DNA of 64,000 nucleotides from Niastella koreensis GR20-10 (GCF_000246855.1 NC_016609.1:7328744-7392743); one strand, 5' to 3'; counted from the stretch's first letter, positions 26,488 through 34,582 are shown. Translations and numbers: made by a program. The notes: a model not told the origin generated them from the sequence alone.

Positions 26488-27474
26488 ATGAAACATGTTT
26501 CTATCCTGATCCCCAAAGGGCATACCAGCCTGGTGAATATTGAAGGGACCCTCCAGATCTTTTCAGAGGTAAATAACCTGCGTACCAGCATGGGCAAGGC
26601 TCCTATGTTTGATATTCAAATGGTTGGGTTATCGAAGGAAACCAGTCAGCGCGAAGGCCTGTTCACTATCAAGCCCGATTGTTTATATACAGATGTTGCC
26701 AAAACCGACCTCATTATTATACCAGCCATTCATGGGCAGTTCCCTAAGATAGTAGAAGCCAACCAGGCGCTCATTCCCTGGGTCCGGCATCAATTTACCA
26801 ATGGGGCCGAGGTAGCCAGTCTTTGTATTGGTTCCTTCTTTCTGGCAGCTACCGGTTTATTAAAGGGTAAACAGTGCGCCACACATTGGCGTTTCGCCAA
26901 TGAATTCAGGTCTCTCTACCCCGATGTGGAACTTGTAGATGATAAGATCATTACCGATGGGGATGGCATTTATACCAGTGGCGGGGCATATTCTTATTTG
27001 AACCTGCTGGTATATATGATAGAAAAATACGCCGGCCGCGATCTGGCCATCCTTATAGCCAAGGCGTTTATGATAGATATCGATCGCACCCTGCAGTCGC
27101 CCTTCATCATTTTCCAGGGACAAAAATCCCATGAAGATGAAACCGTAAAGAAAGCCCAGGAGTATATTGAAAAGAACTTCGAGGAGAAAATAACGGTCGA
27201 CCAGATAGCCGGTACCTTTGCACTGGGCCGCCGCAGCCTCGAGCGCCGCTTCAAAAAAGCCACCTGTAATACGGTAACGGAATACATTCAGCGGGTTAAA
27301 ATAGAGGCGGCCAAGAAGGACCTGGAGACAGGGCAGAAGAACGTATACGAGGTTATGTATGATGTGGGCTATAGCGATGTAAAGGCTTTCCGAAGCATTT
27401 TTAAGAAGATCACGGGGTTGTCGCCCATAGAGTATCGCAATAAGTATAACAAGGAACTGCTTGTTATGGACTAG
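26488..27474 (+). CDS. GlxA-type regulator: DJ-1/PfpI domain plus AraC helix-turn-helix
   Basis: A 328-residue regulator. Residues about 3-185 form a DJ-1/PfpI class I amidotransferase-like domain; VASLCIGSFFLAATGLL carries the nucleophile-elbow cysteine. Residues about 225-325 form an AraC-type DNA-binding domain with two helix-turn-helix units (ITVDQIAGTFALGRRSLER; VYEVMYDVGYSDVKAFRSIF). Such proteins sense an unknown small ligand and activate transcription. The gene is monocistronic; targets cannot be named. Confidence 0.92.
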   Translation: MKHVSILIPKGHTSLVNIEGTLQIFSEVNNLRTSMGKAPMFDIQMVGLSKETSQREGLFTIKPDCLYTDVAKTDLIIIPAIHGQFPKIVEANQALIPWVRHQFTNGAEVASLCIGSFFLAATGLLKGKQCATHWRFANEFRSLYPDVELVDDKIITDGDGIYTSGGAYSYLNLLVYMIEKYAGRDLAILIAKAFMIDIDRTLQSPFIIFQGQKSHEDETVKKAQEYIEKNFEEKITVDQIAGTFALGRRSLERRFKKATCNTVTEYIQRVKIEAAKKDLETGQKNVYEVMYDVGYSDVKAFRSIFKKITGLSPIEYRNKYNKELLVMD

Positions 27475-27480
27475 AGTAAA

Positions 27481-27591
27481 GTTGACCAGGTTAACAAGTT
27501 GACGGGTTAACACGTTAACAAGTTGACAGGTTAACAAGTTAACAGTTGGTAAAAAGGTGCAGGTTGATAGCGTTGATAAGGTTGATAAAGG
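27481..27591. repeat. Degenerate GTTRACnn repeat tract
   Basis: Just after the GlxA-type gene the plus strand shows about ten units of roughly 8 bases of the type aGTTGACn / gGTTAACa, ending in GTTGATAAG units. It is related to the tract at 4035-4091. The rest of the 298-base gap (27475-27772) holds low-complexity tgcc/ttgcc runs and an 18-base palindrome but no gene I can support. Confidence 0.65.
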
Positions 27592-27691
27592 GTATTGTGA
27601 GTAAATTGTGAATAGCGTGCATATAAGCGAAATTCTGCCGCGTCGCAGCCTTTGCCCTTTGCCTTTTGCCGTTTGCCTTCCCACCACTGAA

Positions 27692-27709
27692 TCCCGATAG
27701 CTATCGGGA
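27692..27709. repeat. 18-base perfect palindrome between convergent genes
   Basis: TCCCGATAGCTATCGGGA is a perfect palindrome centred on AGCT. It lies between the convergent GlxA-type and ArsR-type genes and could form a hairpin that ends transcription both ways. Its plan, 7-base arms around AGCT, is the same as that of the palindrome at 18256-18273. Confidence 0.6.
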
Positions 27710-27772
27710 GCCCACTGCCCACTGCCTGCTGCCTTTCCCCTATTGTACGACACACACACTCCCCAATAACCA

Positions 27773-28111
27773 TTACTTCTTCCTCGTTGCCTTCCTCCTC
27801 GGGCTCTCCGTGGTATCCAGAAAATTCTCCAGGCTATCTAACCGTTCCGTCCATGTTTTCCGGTACTGTTCTGCCCAGTCAATAACCTCTGTAAGCCGCT
27901 CCAGGCGGGCTTCACAGAAACGTTCACGCCCAAACTGTGTAATTACTACCAGGCCGCATTCGGTAAGCATTTTAATGTGTTTATAGATGGCTGTACGGCT
28001 TACTGCAAAGTTCTCCGCCACCGCATTTACATTCAACGGCTGGTGCGCTATCATGTTTAGGATCTCCCGCCGGGTGGGGTCGGCTATCGCCTGAAATACG
28101 TCTCTACGCAT
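27773..28111 (-). CDS. ArsR-family winged-helix regulator
   Basis: A 112-residue regulator read from the ATG at 28111 (an in-frame TTG at 28141 would lie inside the operator). The MRRDVFQAIADPTRREIL start and the recognition helix region VSRTAIYKHIKMLTECGLV are classical ArsR/SmtB. No cysteine metal site is apparent, so it may belong to the metal-independent group often paired with START/AHSA1 proteins, though no such gene is next to it here. The C-terminal tail is basic. It probably represses itself through the inverted repeats upstream. Confidence 0.88.
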   Translation of the reverse strand: MRRDVFQAIADPTRREILNMIAHQPLNVNAVAENFAVSRTAIYKHIKMLTECGLVVITQFGRERFCEARLERLTEVIDWAEQYRKTWTERLDSLENFLDTTESPRRKATRKK

Positions 28112-28123
28112 AGTTTTAAAAAG

Positions 28124-28164
28124 GCAACCTTTAGGTTGCAAATATAATGCAACCCAAAGGTTTC
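28124..28164 (-). promoter_or_regulatory. Inverted-repeat operator overlapping the ArsR-type promoter
   Basis: A perfect inverted repeat GCAACCT-TT-AGGTTGC (28124-28139) is followed 25 bases further upstream of the gene by a second, imperfect copy GCAACCC-AA-AGGTTT (28149-28164). On the minus strand the sequence between and over them reads TATATTTG, a good match to the Bacteroidota -7 box TAnnTTTG. Binding there would block the promoter, as expected for ArsR autorepression. Confidence 0.6.
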
Positions 28165-28254
28165 ATAAAAAAATTTCTTATAAAACATGGATTTTAACAG
28201 GGGAATATTATGATAATTCACTTTCTTATTTATAAATTTGAGTATATTCACAAA

Positions 28255-28262
28255 TAGGTTTG
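28255..28262 (+). promoter_or_regulatory. Probable -7 box (TAGGTTTG) upstream of SWIB gene
   Basis: TAGGTTTG matches the Bacteroidota TAnnTTTG box exactly and lies about 75 bases before the SWIB gene start. A TTTG at 28237-28240 is closer than the usual 19-21 base spacing, so the -33 element is uncertain. Confidence 0.4.
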
Positions 28263-28337
28263 GTGCAAACAGAACTCCAGGCGCCAATAAAACTCAAACA
28301 AAAAGCATCATTATTCACTTTTAAATTTTAAAACACT

Positions 28338-28721
28338 ATGGCAAAAACAGCTAAGAAAGTTGCTAAGAAAGCAGTTAAAAAAGTAGCTAAAAAAGCAGCT
28401 CCGAAAAAAGCAGCAAAGAAAGTTGCAAAGAAAGCCGCTCCTAAAAAGAAAGCAGCTAAAAAGAAATCTGCAAGAAAACCAAACGCTGCCTTCATGGCGC
28501 CGCTCAACCCCAGCCCGGTTTTAGCTGAAGTTATTGGTAACAAACCTTTACCAAGAACTGAGATCGTTAAGAAGATCTGGGAATATATCAAAAAGAACAA
28601 ATTGCAAGACAACAAGAACAAAAGAATGATCAACGCCGACAGTAAACTGAAACCACTGTTTGGTAAAGATCAGATCTCTATGTTCGAACTGGCTAAAGTG
28701 GTTAACAAACACGTGAAGTAG
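28338..28721 (+). CDS. SWIB/MDM2-domain protein with histone H1-like lysine tail
   Basis: A 127-residue protein. Residues 1-46 are almost only Lys and Ala in repeats of the AKKVAKKA kind, as in histone H1-like and AlgP-like tails that bind DNA. Residues about 52-127 form a SWIB domain (SPVLAEVIGNKPLPRTEIV ... MINADSKLKPLFG). Bacterial SWIB proteins are thought to be nucleoid-associated. A strong -7 box lies upstream. The gene is monocistronic and is followed by a hairpin at 28751-28790. Confidence 0.9.
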   Translation: MAKTAKKVAKKAVKKVAKKAAPKKAAKKVAKKAAPKKKAAKKKSARKPNAAFMAPLNPSPVLAEVIGNKPLPRTEIVKKIWEYIKKNKLQDNKNKRMINADSKLKPLFGKDQISMFELAKVVNKHVK

Positions 28722-28750
28722 TTCGTATATGCGAATTGAAGGAATTAGAG

Positions 28751-28790
28751 CTTTTACAGGAACGATGGATGGTTTTACATCCTGTAAAAG
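28751..28790. other. 11-base-pair hairpin downstream of SWIB gene
   Basis: CTTTTACAGGA (28751-28761) and TCCTGTAAAAG (28780-28790) are perfectly complementary around an 18-base loop. There is no T-run, so it may be a transcript-stabilising 3' hairpin and not a true terminator. The rest of the 320-base gap to 29041 shows nothing I can call. Confidence 0.55.
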
Positions 28791-29041
28791 AACCGGGTTA
28801 GTAAGTACCTTTCTTTAAACATAATTCTCCTTCAATTTCTCTGGCCGCAAAAACGGGCCCTAAAAGGATGGATCAACAGGGCCTTTACATTATTCCTCGA
28901 TCGCCTTCCAAAGATATTCAGAACATTCATTACGGGTTTACGGGTATAACTGGCAGTTAAAGTCAAGCTACGATTGCACACACACCAGTCATATTCATGA
29001 ACCCTTTTTTTATTGTGTATTACCCCATTAGAGTAGCCTTT

Positions 29042-30652
29042 ATGCAAAAATCTATTGTTCTCTTTGCCCTTAGCCTGTTGTGTATTTGGGGATGCAGGGA
29101 TTCCGGTTCCAAATCAGGAGATAACCGTAAAAAGGATTCCATCAGTAAAGTGGTACAGGATGCCGCCCGGGACATTGCCGGTAACTTCAGCGAGCAAAGC
29201 TCCATGCGCTTTTCTGCCAACCGCCTCGCTTCATTTTTTGCCAGGTACGATTCCCTGCGCAGCTTTCAGAAAGACATCAATACATTTTATACCGGCCGCA
29301 ATTATTCCTTTGCCTGGTTTACCGACAGTGGATTGACCGAACAGGCCAGCCACCTGTATGTGCGTTTGGAAAACCTGCCCGAAGAAGGATTGAGCGTGTC
29401 ACTGCCTTATAAGCGCACCCTCGATACCCTTATAAACGCTGGTAACACCCAAACCCTTGAACAAAAAAGCGAGACTGAACTGCTTTTAACCGGCCTTTAC
29501 TTTTTCTTTGCCCAAAAAGTGTGGGGTGGCCTGGAAGAAAGCGCTACCCAAAAGGTAGACTGGCTGATGCCCCGCAAAAAATTATCGTACAGCGCCTTTC
29601 TTGACTCGGTACTGAAGCAGGGTAACACCGGCACCGTTAAAGAACCGGTTTACCGCCAATACAACCTGTTAAAAGAATACCTCAAAAAATATAAAGCCCT
29701 GCCGGCAGATAATATTACTGTTAGCCTGCCCGGGAACAAACCCATTCGCCCCGGCGATAATTCGCCAGAGATCATTAAGCTGCGCAAAAAGCTTTTCCTC
29801 CTCGGCGATTTAAACAATGCCAGCGACACCACTTCCCCCACTTACGACTCCACCCTGTTGAAAGCCGTTAAACGCTTTCAGAGACGACATGGGATGACGG
29901 AGGATGGCATTGCCGGTGGGGGTATGGTTAGGGAACTGAATATACCTGTGCCACAGCTGATTGAAAAAATAATGGTGAACATGGAGCGCAACCGCTGGTT
30001 ACCTACCGATGTTCGTGGCCGGTACCTGGCTGTAAACATTCCCGAGTTTGTGCTGCATGCCTATTATGATGATTCCCTCCTGTGGAATATGAACGTAGTA
30101 GTGGGTAAGGATGTAAACAAAACGGTGATCTTTGCCGGCACCATCAGCCAGGTGGTGTTCAGTCCTTACTGGAATGTGCCGCCCAGTATTTTGAAAAAAG
30201 AAATCCTGCCCGGTATTCAAAAGAACCCCAACTACCTGGAAAAAAATCACATGGAATGGAATGGCCCCGATGTTCGCCAAAAGCCCGGTCCCTGGAACTC
30301 GCTGGGTCAGGTGAAGTTTTTGTTCCCCAACAGCCATAGCATTTACCTGCACGATACGCCTTCCAAAGGTCTTTTCCAGGAGAGCAAACGCGCCTTCAGT
30401 CATGGCTGTATCCGCGTAGCCAATCCAAAGTTCCTGGCCACCTATATGTTGCGTGATGATTCAACCTGGACGGCAGACCGGATCGCCAAAGCAATGGCCA
30501 GCGGTAAGGAACAATTTGTTGGAGTTAAAAACCCCATGCCGGTTTTTATAACTTATTTCACCGCCTGGGTTGACAGGCAGGGCGACCTGAACTTCAGGGA
30601 AGATATTTACAAAAGAGACGCCCAGCTTTCAGGCCTGCTATTGAAGCGTTAA
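29042..30652 (+). CDS. L,D-transpeptidase (YcbB-type) lipoprotein with peptidoglycan-binding domain
   Basis: A 536-residue cell-wall cross-linking enzyme. I start it at the ATG at 29042, which puts a hydrophobic signal ending in a Cys (CIWGC, Cys18) right at the N-terminus; an in-frame ATG at 28997 would place 15 odd residues ahead of it. A large N-terminal region precedes a peptidoglycan-binding helix bundle (about 235-310, AVKRFQRRHGMTEDGIAG) and a YkuD catalytic domain (about 335-510) with SHGCIRV, catalytic Cys456. It acts in the periplasm to form 3-3 cross-links, or on related substrates. A clear terminator follows. Confidence 0.92.
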   Translation: MQKSIVLFALSLLCIWGCRDSGSKSGDNRKKDSISKVVQDAARDIAGNFSEQSSMRFSANRLASFFARYDSLRSFQKDINTFYTGRNYSFAWFTDSGLTEQASHLYVRLENLPEEGLSVSLPYKRTLDTLINAGNTQTLEQKSETELLLTGLYFFFAQKVWGGLEESATQKVDWLMPRKKLSYSAFLDSVLKQGNTGTVKEPVYRQYNLLKEYLKKYKALPADNITVSLPGNKPIRPGDNSPEIIKLRKKLFLLGDLNNASDTTSPTYDSTLLKAVKRFQRRHGMTEDGIAGGGMVRELNIPVPQLIEKIMVNMERNRWLPTDVRGRYLAVNIPEFVLHAYYDDSLLWNMNVVVGKDVNKTVIFAGTISQVVFSPYWNVPPSILKKEILPGIQKNPNYLEKNHMEWNGPDVRQKPGPWNSLGQVKFLFPNSHSIYLHDTPSKGLFQESKRAFSHGCIRVANPKFLATYMLRDDSTWTADRIAKAMASGKEQFVGVKNPMPVFITYFTAWVDRQGDLNFREDIYKRDAQLSGLLLKR

Positions 30653-30674
30653 AAGGCCAGGAAACGGATAAAAG

Positions 30675-30712
30675 AAGCCCTGATGTGTTTTACACCGTCA
30701 GGGCTTTTTCTA
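30675..30712. terminator. Bidirectional intrinsic terminator
   Basis: AAGCCCTGA (30675-30683) pairs with TCAGGGCTT (30698-30706), with an additional inner GTGT/ACAC pairing, and is followed on the plus strand by TTTCTATTT. On the minus strand the stem is followed by TTCTTTTAT. It sits between the convergent transpeptidase and channel genes and can serve both. Confidence 0.85.
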
Positions 30713-30776
30713 TTTAGATATGCGTTCTATAGCGGCTTTGCGAAACCTGAACAGGGCGTGTGCCAGGCTGCCCGGT

Positions 30777-31748
30777 TTAATTACTATTGGCGGCGGCATT
30801 AATAAAATAAATATTCAGCACCACATAGATCAGCAACAATACCTGGGCCATGATCATGTCAAAACGGTTGGCTTTTTCTGCCTTACCCTTTTTAACCAGT
30901 TGCAGCGACCAGGCGGTTGACGAAACTACCGCAAAAATAAAGCAAAGGGTCAATCCATGCAGGGTATCAACCAGGGTAAAAGAAGTGGATTCGGGCAAGG
31001 CGGAGTCAATGATATACTTGTTACCAATTACGGCAAACAGCGCGCCCACACTTAAACCAAAGCGCGAATCCATGCCATCGGAGTGAATATAAAAACATAC
31101 ATAAGCGATCAGGAAGGCGATGTACATGCCCAGGAACAGTTTCCAAAACATATCCATAGCCTCACGGTGTACGCTGAGCCTTACTTTAAAGTTGCTGTAT
31201 TCGGTATGGGGTTTCGGTAACCGGTCGTCGCCAAAGGCCGTTTCATAGGCTTTTTTCCCCGTGGCAATAATACAGCTGTCTATCAGCCAGCCACTCATGG
31301 CAAAACGTTTATCATAGTGATCACCAACGGTGTCGGCAACAAATACCAGGGACCGGGAATCGTATTGCGAATTCTCGATAGAGAACCGGAGCTTTTGTTT
31401 ATCAAAAGGAAAGTTCGCAATCTTCCAGCTATCTTTCATTACACATTGCAGCTTCATTTGCATGTATATTTTATCGCCCGAGCTGTCGATGGTTACAAAC
31501 GACTTGGTTACCTCCTTGGCGCCCGGCACTTCCAGGTTGTCGTAGAAATTGAATGCCCGGTTCCGGTATTTCAGCCAAAGCCATAAATTCACCGAAAACT
31601 CTTTTTCCTTGAAGTCGATATTATGGATGCTGGTAATATAAATGCCCGCGGAAACAGTGTCTGGTTTCTTATCCTGGGCGAAAGAAGAAAGGGATGCTAA
31701 ACATATACCTATGAATAGCAGGTGGTACGGAATCAATGGGTTTTTCAT
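30777..31748 (-). CDS. Pentameric ligand-gated ion channel homologue (Cys-loop superfamily, bacterial type)
   Basis: A 323-residue protein read from the ATG at 31748, which gives a clean signal peptide (cleavage near SSFAQ, about residue 25); an ATG 13 codons upstream is possible. The extracellular beta-sandwich contains the loop WKIANFPFDKQKL typical of the superfamily, without the two Cys-loop cysteines, as in other bacterial members. Four membrane segments follow, and the M2-M3 linker ALPESTSFTLVDT matches the conserved LPxxxxxTxxD pattern. A ligand-gated cation or anion channel of the inner membrane is expected. It lies 62 bases after the WG-repeat gene, probably in one operon. Confidence 0.85.
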   Translation of the reverse strand: MKNPLIPYHLLFIGICLASLSSFAQDKKPDTVSAGIYITSIHNIDFKEKEFSVNLWLWLKYRNRAFNFYDNLEVPGAKEVTKSFVTIDSSGDKIYMQMKLQCVMKDSWKIANFPFDKQKLRFSIENSQYDSRSLVFVADTVGDHYDKRFAMSGWLIDSCIIATGKKAYETAFGDDRLPKPHTEYSNFKVRLSVHREAMDMFWKLFLGMYIAFLIAYVCFYIHSDGMDSRFGLSVGALFAVIGNKYIIDSALPESTSFTLVDTLHGLTLCFIFAVVSSTAWSLQLVKKGKAEKANRFDMIMAQVLLLIYVVLNIYFINAAANSN

Positions 31749-31810
31749 CAGGTAATTTTTCAGGGCCGAAGATAAAAAATCAGCCATGAAATTACAAGAC
31801 CGGGCGGGAG

Positions 31811-32869
31811 CTACCCCTTTAAATAACCGATAACGGTATCGATGTCTTTCTGTACATATCCGGGGCTGTACTTTTCTATTCCATAACCATAAAAGCCAAG
31901 CGCCATTGGAATAACTGGTGACACCGGCACTCCTTTGCTAACGAAGTTGCCAGCCTTTGTAATGGTTACATTCAACACCCATAAAAAAGCGCTGTATTGT
32001 TCCCACTTCTGCTGATAGATGGTGCCGCAATGCGCACACTGGAACTGGTCGTTCCCCAGATCCTGCAAATGTTTCTTAAATACAGAAAACAGCATTTCCT
32101 GGTCAACAAAGCCAATGGGGTTATTCCACTGAATAAAGTCCCGGAACCGTTCATGCCCGCAGGGACACCCTGTTGCATACAGTTTGGTAATCAATTGTTC
32201 GCCGGCAGCCATAAACTGTTTCTTTCGCTGGTTGGCTTCATTCAAGTGGTCCAGGTTATTGTTCCATTTCACAGTTCCGCCAATGGTCAGTTCGCCTTCG
32301 CGGTATTCTTCTCCCTCCTGCACCTGTACGGTGACGGTATTGCGGTATACCCGGCCAATGGAAATATAGATCTGCGGAACAACGACAGTACCGGCCTTGT
32401 CAATCAGTCCCCAGGTTTTCAGATCGCCGAATTTGGCATAGCCTTTTTCAAAACTGGTCAGCACCGGAAACTGGTAACCGATCACCAGGGCCCCCTGTTC
32501 ATCGATGGCGCCATGCAGGTCTTTTTCATTCCGCACAATGGCCCGGCCATCTGAAAACTCATCAGCATACTCAAATTGCGGCGGAATAACTTCTACCCCC
32601 AGCATATTGATGAACCCCCATTTCTCCTGGCGCCGCACCCGTGCCAGTCCCCCGGTAAAATTGCCATACGCCTCATATTTATTGCTAAAAGGCAACACCT
32701 GGTTACCTGCTGTATCAAAGTAGGCAGTATAATCTCCTTCTTTTATGGTAAACAAACCATCCGACGAAAAGGCTACAAAATCGTAAATGGCAGGAATAAT
32801 AATTTCCCCGTCCGGGGTCTTGATTCCCATTTTATTGCCTTCGTAGAATTGAAAATATTCTGATTCCAT
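31811..32869 (-). CDS. WG-repeat protein with C-terminal zinc ribbon
   Basis: A 352-residue protein. The first 190 residues are WG repeats (units like KWGFINMLGVEVIPPQFEYAD and TWGLIDKAGTVVVPQIY). The C-terminal part has two cysteine pairs, CPCGH and CAHC, that could bind zinc. WG-repeat proteins mostly act as binding scaffolds. There is no signal peptide, so it is probably cytosolic. It precedes the channel gene on the same strand. Confidence 0.85.
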   Translation of the reverse strand: MESEYFQFYEGNKMGIKTPDGEIIIPAIYDFVAFSSDGLFTIKEGDYTAYFDTAGNQVLPFSNKYEAYGNFTGGLARVRRQEKWGFINMLGVEVIPPQFEYADEFSDGRAIVRNEKDLHGAIDEQGALVIGYQFPVLTSFEKGYAKFGDLKTWGLIDKAGTVVVPQIYISIGRVYRNTVTVQVQEGEEYREGELTIGGTVKWNNNLDHLNEANQRKKQFMAAGEQLITKLYATGCPCGHERFRDFIQWNNPIGFVDQEMLFSVFKKHLQDLGNDQFQCAHCGTIYQQKWEQYSAFLWVLNVTITKAGNFVSKGVPVSPVIPMALGFYGYGIEKYSPGYVQKDIDTVIGYLKG

Positions 32870-32873
32870 TAGT

Positions 32874-32945
32874 TGCCAGTTACAGGTTACAAGATACAGG
32901 TTTCAGGGTATCGGTTACCAGTCACCGGTTACCGGTTTCCGGGAA
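32874..32945. repeat. GGTTACC-type short-period repeat
   Basis: Upstream of the WG-repeat gene the plus strand repeats units like CAGGTTACA, ATCGGTTACC, CACCGGTTACC. It is a low-complexity intergenic tract like those at 4035 and 27481, though with a different unit. The following 32946-33134 has tgcc-rich low-complexity sequence and no gene I can support. Confidence 0.55.
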
Positions 32946-33134
32946 AACGCCGTGTCGTTGATCTCTGCCCTCTGCCTTTTTCACCACTGCCTACTGCCTC
33001 CTATGTAAAGAGTTTCGCTGCATCCAACAGCAGAAAGGGGCTTAACATTGAAGGCTGATATGTTTGTGTTTGTTCATAAATCATATTTTGACTTCAAAAT
33101 GTCTTAATTTATCACAGCCGGTCAATCTCCTATA

Positions 33135-33160
33135 AGCAGTCGGCCCAGCCGCCGCTGCAA
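33135..33160 (+). repeat. Left subterminal inverted repeat of IS element
   Basis: AGCAGTC (33135-33141), 12 bases, then GCTGCAA (33154-33160). Both blocks recur inverted at 34626-34648 as TTGCAGC, 9 bases, GACTGCT. The match is in two 7-base blocks with a variable spacer. Confidence 0.5.
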
Positions 33161-33186
33161 GTTTTTATTAATCCTTAAAAGTAAAT

Positions 33187-33434
33187 AGTATAAAGCTGCA
33201 GACTTTCAAGTGGCAGTATGTTCCAACTGCAGGCAGTAGGAAGCAGTCTTTATACTTTTGTGTTTTTTACCTTTCTGTGATACTTTACATACTTGAAAAG
33301 TAACTTTTTAATTTTGGTTTGTCAGCCTAAGAGGAAGCAGGCTCTGCCGGAGGACAACCTGCCAGCAATAAGGCTGATACTTATACGGTAATTATGAGCA
33401 GTCAATCACGGGCTGCTCATTTTTAATTATTACC
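33187..33434 (-). ncRNA. Candidate bridge (seek) RNA region of the IS element
   Basis: Between the transposase stop and the left inverted repeat lie three consecutive stem-loops. In transcript order (minus strand) they are: GGTAAT plus ATGAGCAG against CTGCTCAT plus ATTACC (33387-33434); TCAGCCT against AGGCTGA enclosing GCAGG/CCTGC (33322-33377); and AGTATAAAG-CTGC against GCAG-t-CTTTATACT (33187-33256). The last loop region contains GCTGCA and AGCAGTC, the same blocks as the element ends, as a donor-binding loop would need. IS1111-type elements carry their guide RNA downstream of the transposase. The RNA itself is inferred. Confidence 0.5.
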
Positions 33435-33481
33435 GGTAAGTTACATGGCTTAAAAAACTCATATTAAACATTTTACCTGTT

Positions 33482-34582
33482 TTAAGCTAGCATTCCTTTT
33501 TGATACTCCACCCCGGTTACCATCACGGTTCGTAGCCTCCTGAGTAATTTTCGGGCAATGTGAATGATTGCATATGTGCCGGTCATGCGTTTAGTCAGTG
33601 CCTGATAACACTCCAACAGGGCCGGATCTTTGCGTATGGCCTGCCAGGCGGATTCAATCAATGCCGTGCGTAATCTTTTATGCCGTCTTGAGGTAATGCC
33701 ACGGTCCCGGTCGGTTTCTCCGCTACTGCTTTTATCAGGGCAAAAACCTACAAAACTATTGAGCCGGTCAAACCCCTTAAATCGGTTTATGTCGCCTATT
33801 TCCAGTAAGAACAACATCGCCGTTGTTGGGCCGATACCAGGAACACTGGTTGCCAGACGTGCCGCTGAACTGTATTTGCCCTTTCTGAGCTGACGCAGTT
33901 GCGTTTCCACTTTCAGCAGTAATTGTCGCAATAATCTGATCTGTTCCAGCATCAGCAATAGCGTATCTCCAAAGTCATCTTTTAACGCCTGCTCCTGCAC
34001 CCACCTCAAAAAACAATTGCTCCAGTTGTTCTTGGCATAGGCCGCCGGTATTTCAATACCCTGGAATTTCAATAAGCTTTTCAGTCGGTTTTTACTTCGA
34101 TTGATATCACTGACCACACTTGAGCGGTAACGTATTAAGTTCCTTTCTTTTTGAAGCGATTCATCCGGTATATTAATCCCTTTTATATTCCTAGATTCAA
34201 GGTCTCGGGCCAGCTTCAAGGCATCTACCGGATCGGTCTTACGCTTTCTTTCTTTGTCTGTGGTTGACACGTCTGCCGCATTCACCACTATACAATCCAT
34301 TCCAGCTACGCTTAATCTTCTTTGCAAATTGAATCCCCACGCACAACTTTCGTACACACATTTAAAACAAGCACCAGGATAATGACTATGCAAATGCTTT
34401 ATTAATGCATCACTGTCGGCTGCCATTCGATGGTTGCCCAGACAAATCCCATTATACACTTTGGCTACCTGATAGTCTTTCTGATGGACATCTATTCCCA
34501 CACAAATCGTTTTACCGCTATAATCTATTATGTTTCTACCTTTGACTCGGGTTTCGGATGCGGCTGAAGCATGCTGTTTCAT
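33482..34582 (-). CDS. IS110-family DEDD transposase
   Basis: A 366-residue recombinase. The N-terminal RuvC-like domain has the acidic set D31 (VGIDVHQ), E78 (VYESCAW), D117 and D120 (KTDPVDA). The C-terminal Tnp_20 domain contains the helix-hairpin-helix SVPGIGPTTAMLFLLEIG and the FVGFCPDKSSSGE segment, where the catalytic serine is expected. The length is normal for the family and there is no frameshift, so it is probably active. It moves the element with the help of a guide RNA in characterised relatives. Confidence 0.92.
   Translation of the reverse strand: MKQHASAASETRVKGRNIIDYSGKTICVGIDVHQKDYQVAKVYNGICLGNHRMAADSDALIKHLHSHYPGACFKCVYESCAWGFNLQRRLSVAGMDCIVVNAADVSTTDKERKRKTDPVDALKLARDLESRNIKGINIPDESLQKERNLIRYRSSVVSDINRSKNRLKSLLKFQGIEIPAAYAKNNWSNCFLRWVQEQALKDDFGDTLLLMLEQIRLLRQLLLKVETQLRQLRKGKYSSAARLATSVPGIGPTTAMLFLLEIGDINRFKGFDRLNSFVGFCPDKSSSGETDRDRGITSRRHKRLRTALIESAWQAIRKDPALLECYQALTKRMTGTYAIIHIARKLLRRLRTVMVTGVEYQKGMLA

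Noticed and set aside
26860-27759. 299-residue minus-strand gene opposite the GlxA-type regulator
   Set aside because: It runs antisense through the regulator and then through the repeat tract; its residues there are low-complexity and no family is seen.
27531-27773. Small minus-strand genes in the gap after the GlxA-type regulator
   Set aside because: They are encoded by the short-period repeats and tgcc runs; peptides are repetitive (e.g. YQPYQRYQ).
28328-28633. 101-residue minus-strand gene opposite the SWIB gene
   Set aside because: It is the mirror of the Lys/Ala tail (Phe/Leu/Ala runs that mimic membrane helices) and has no independent support.
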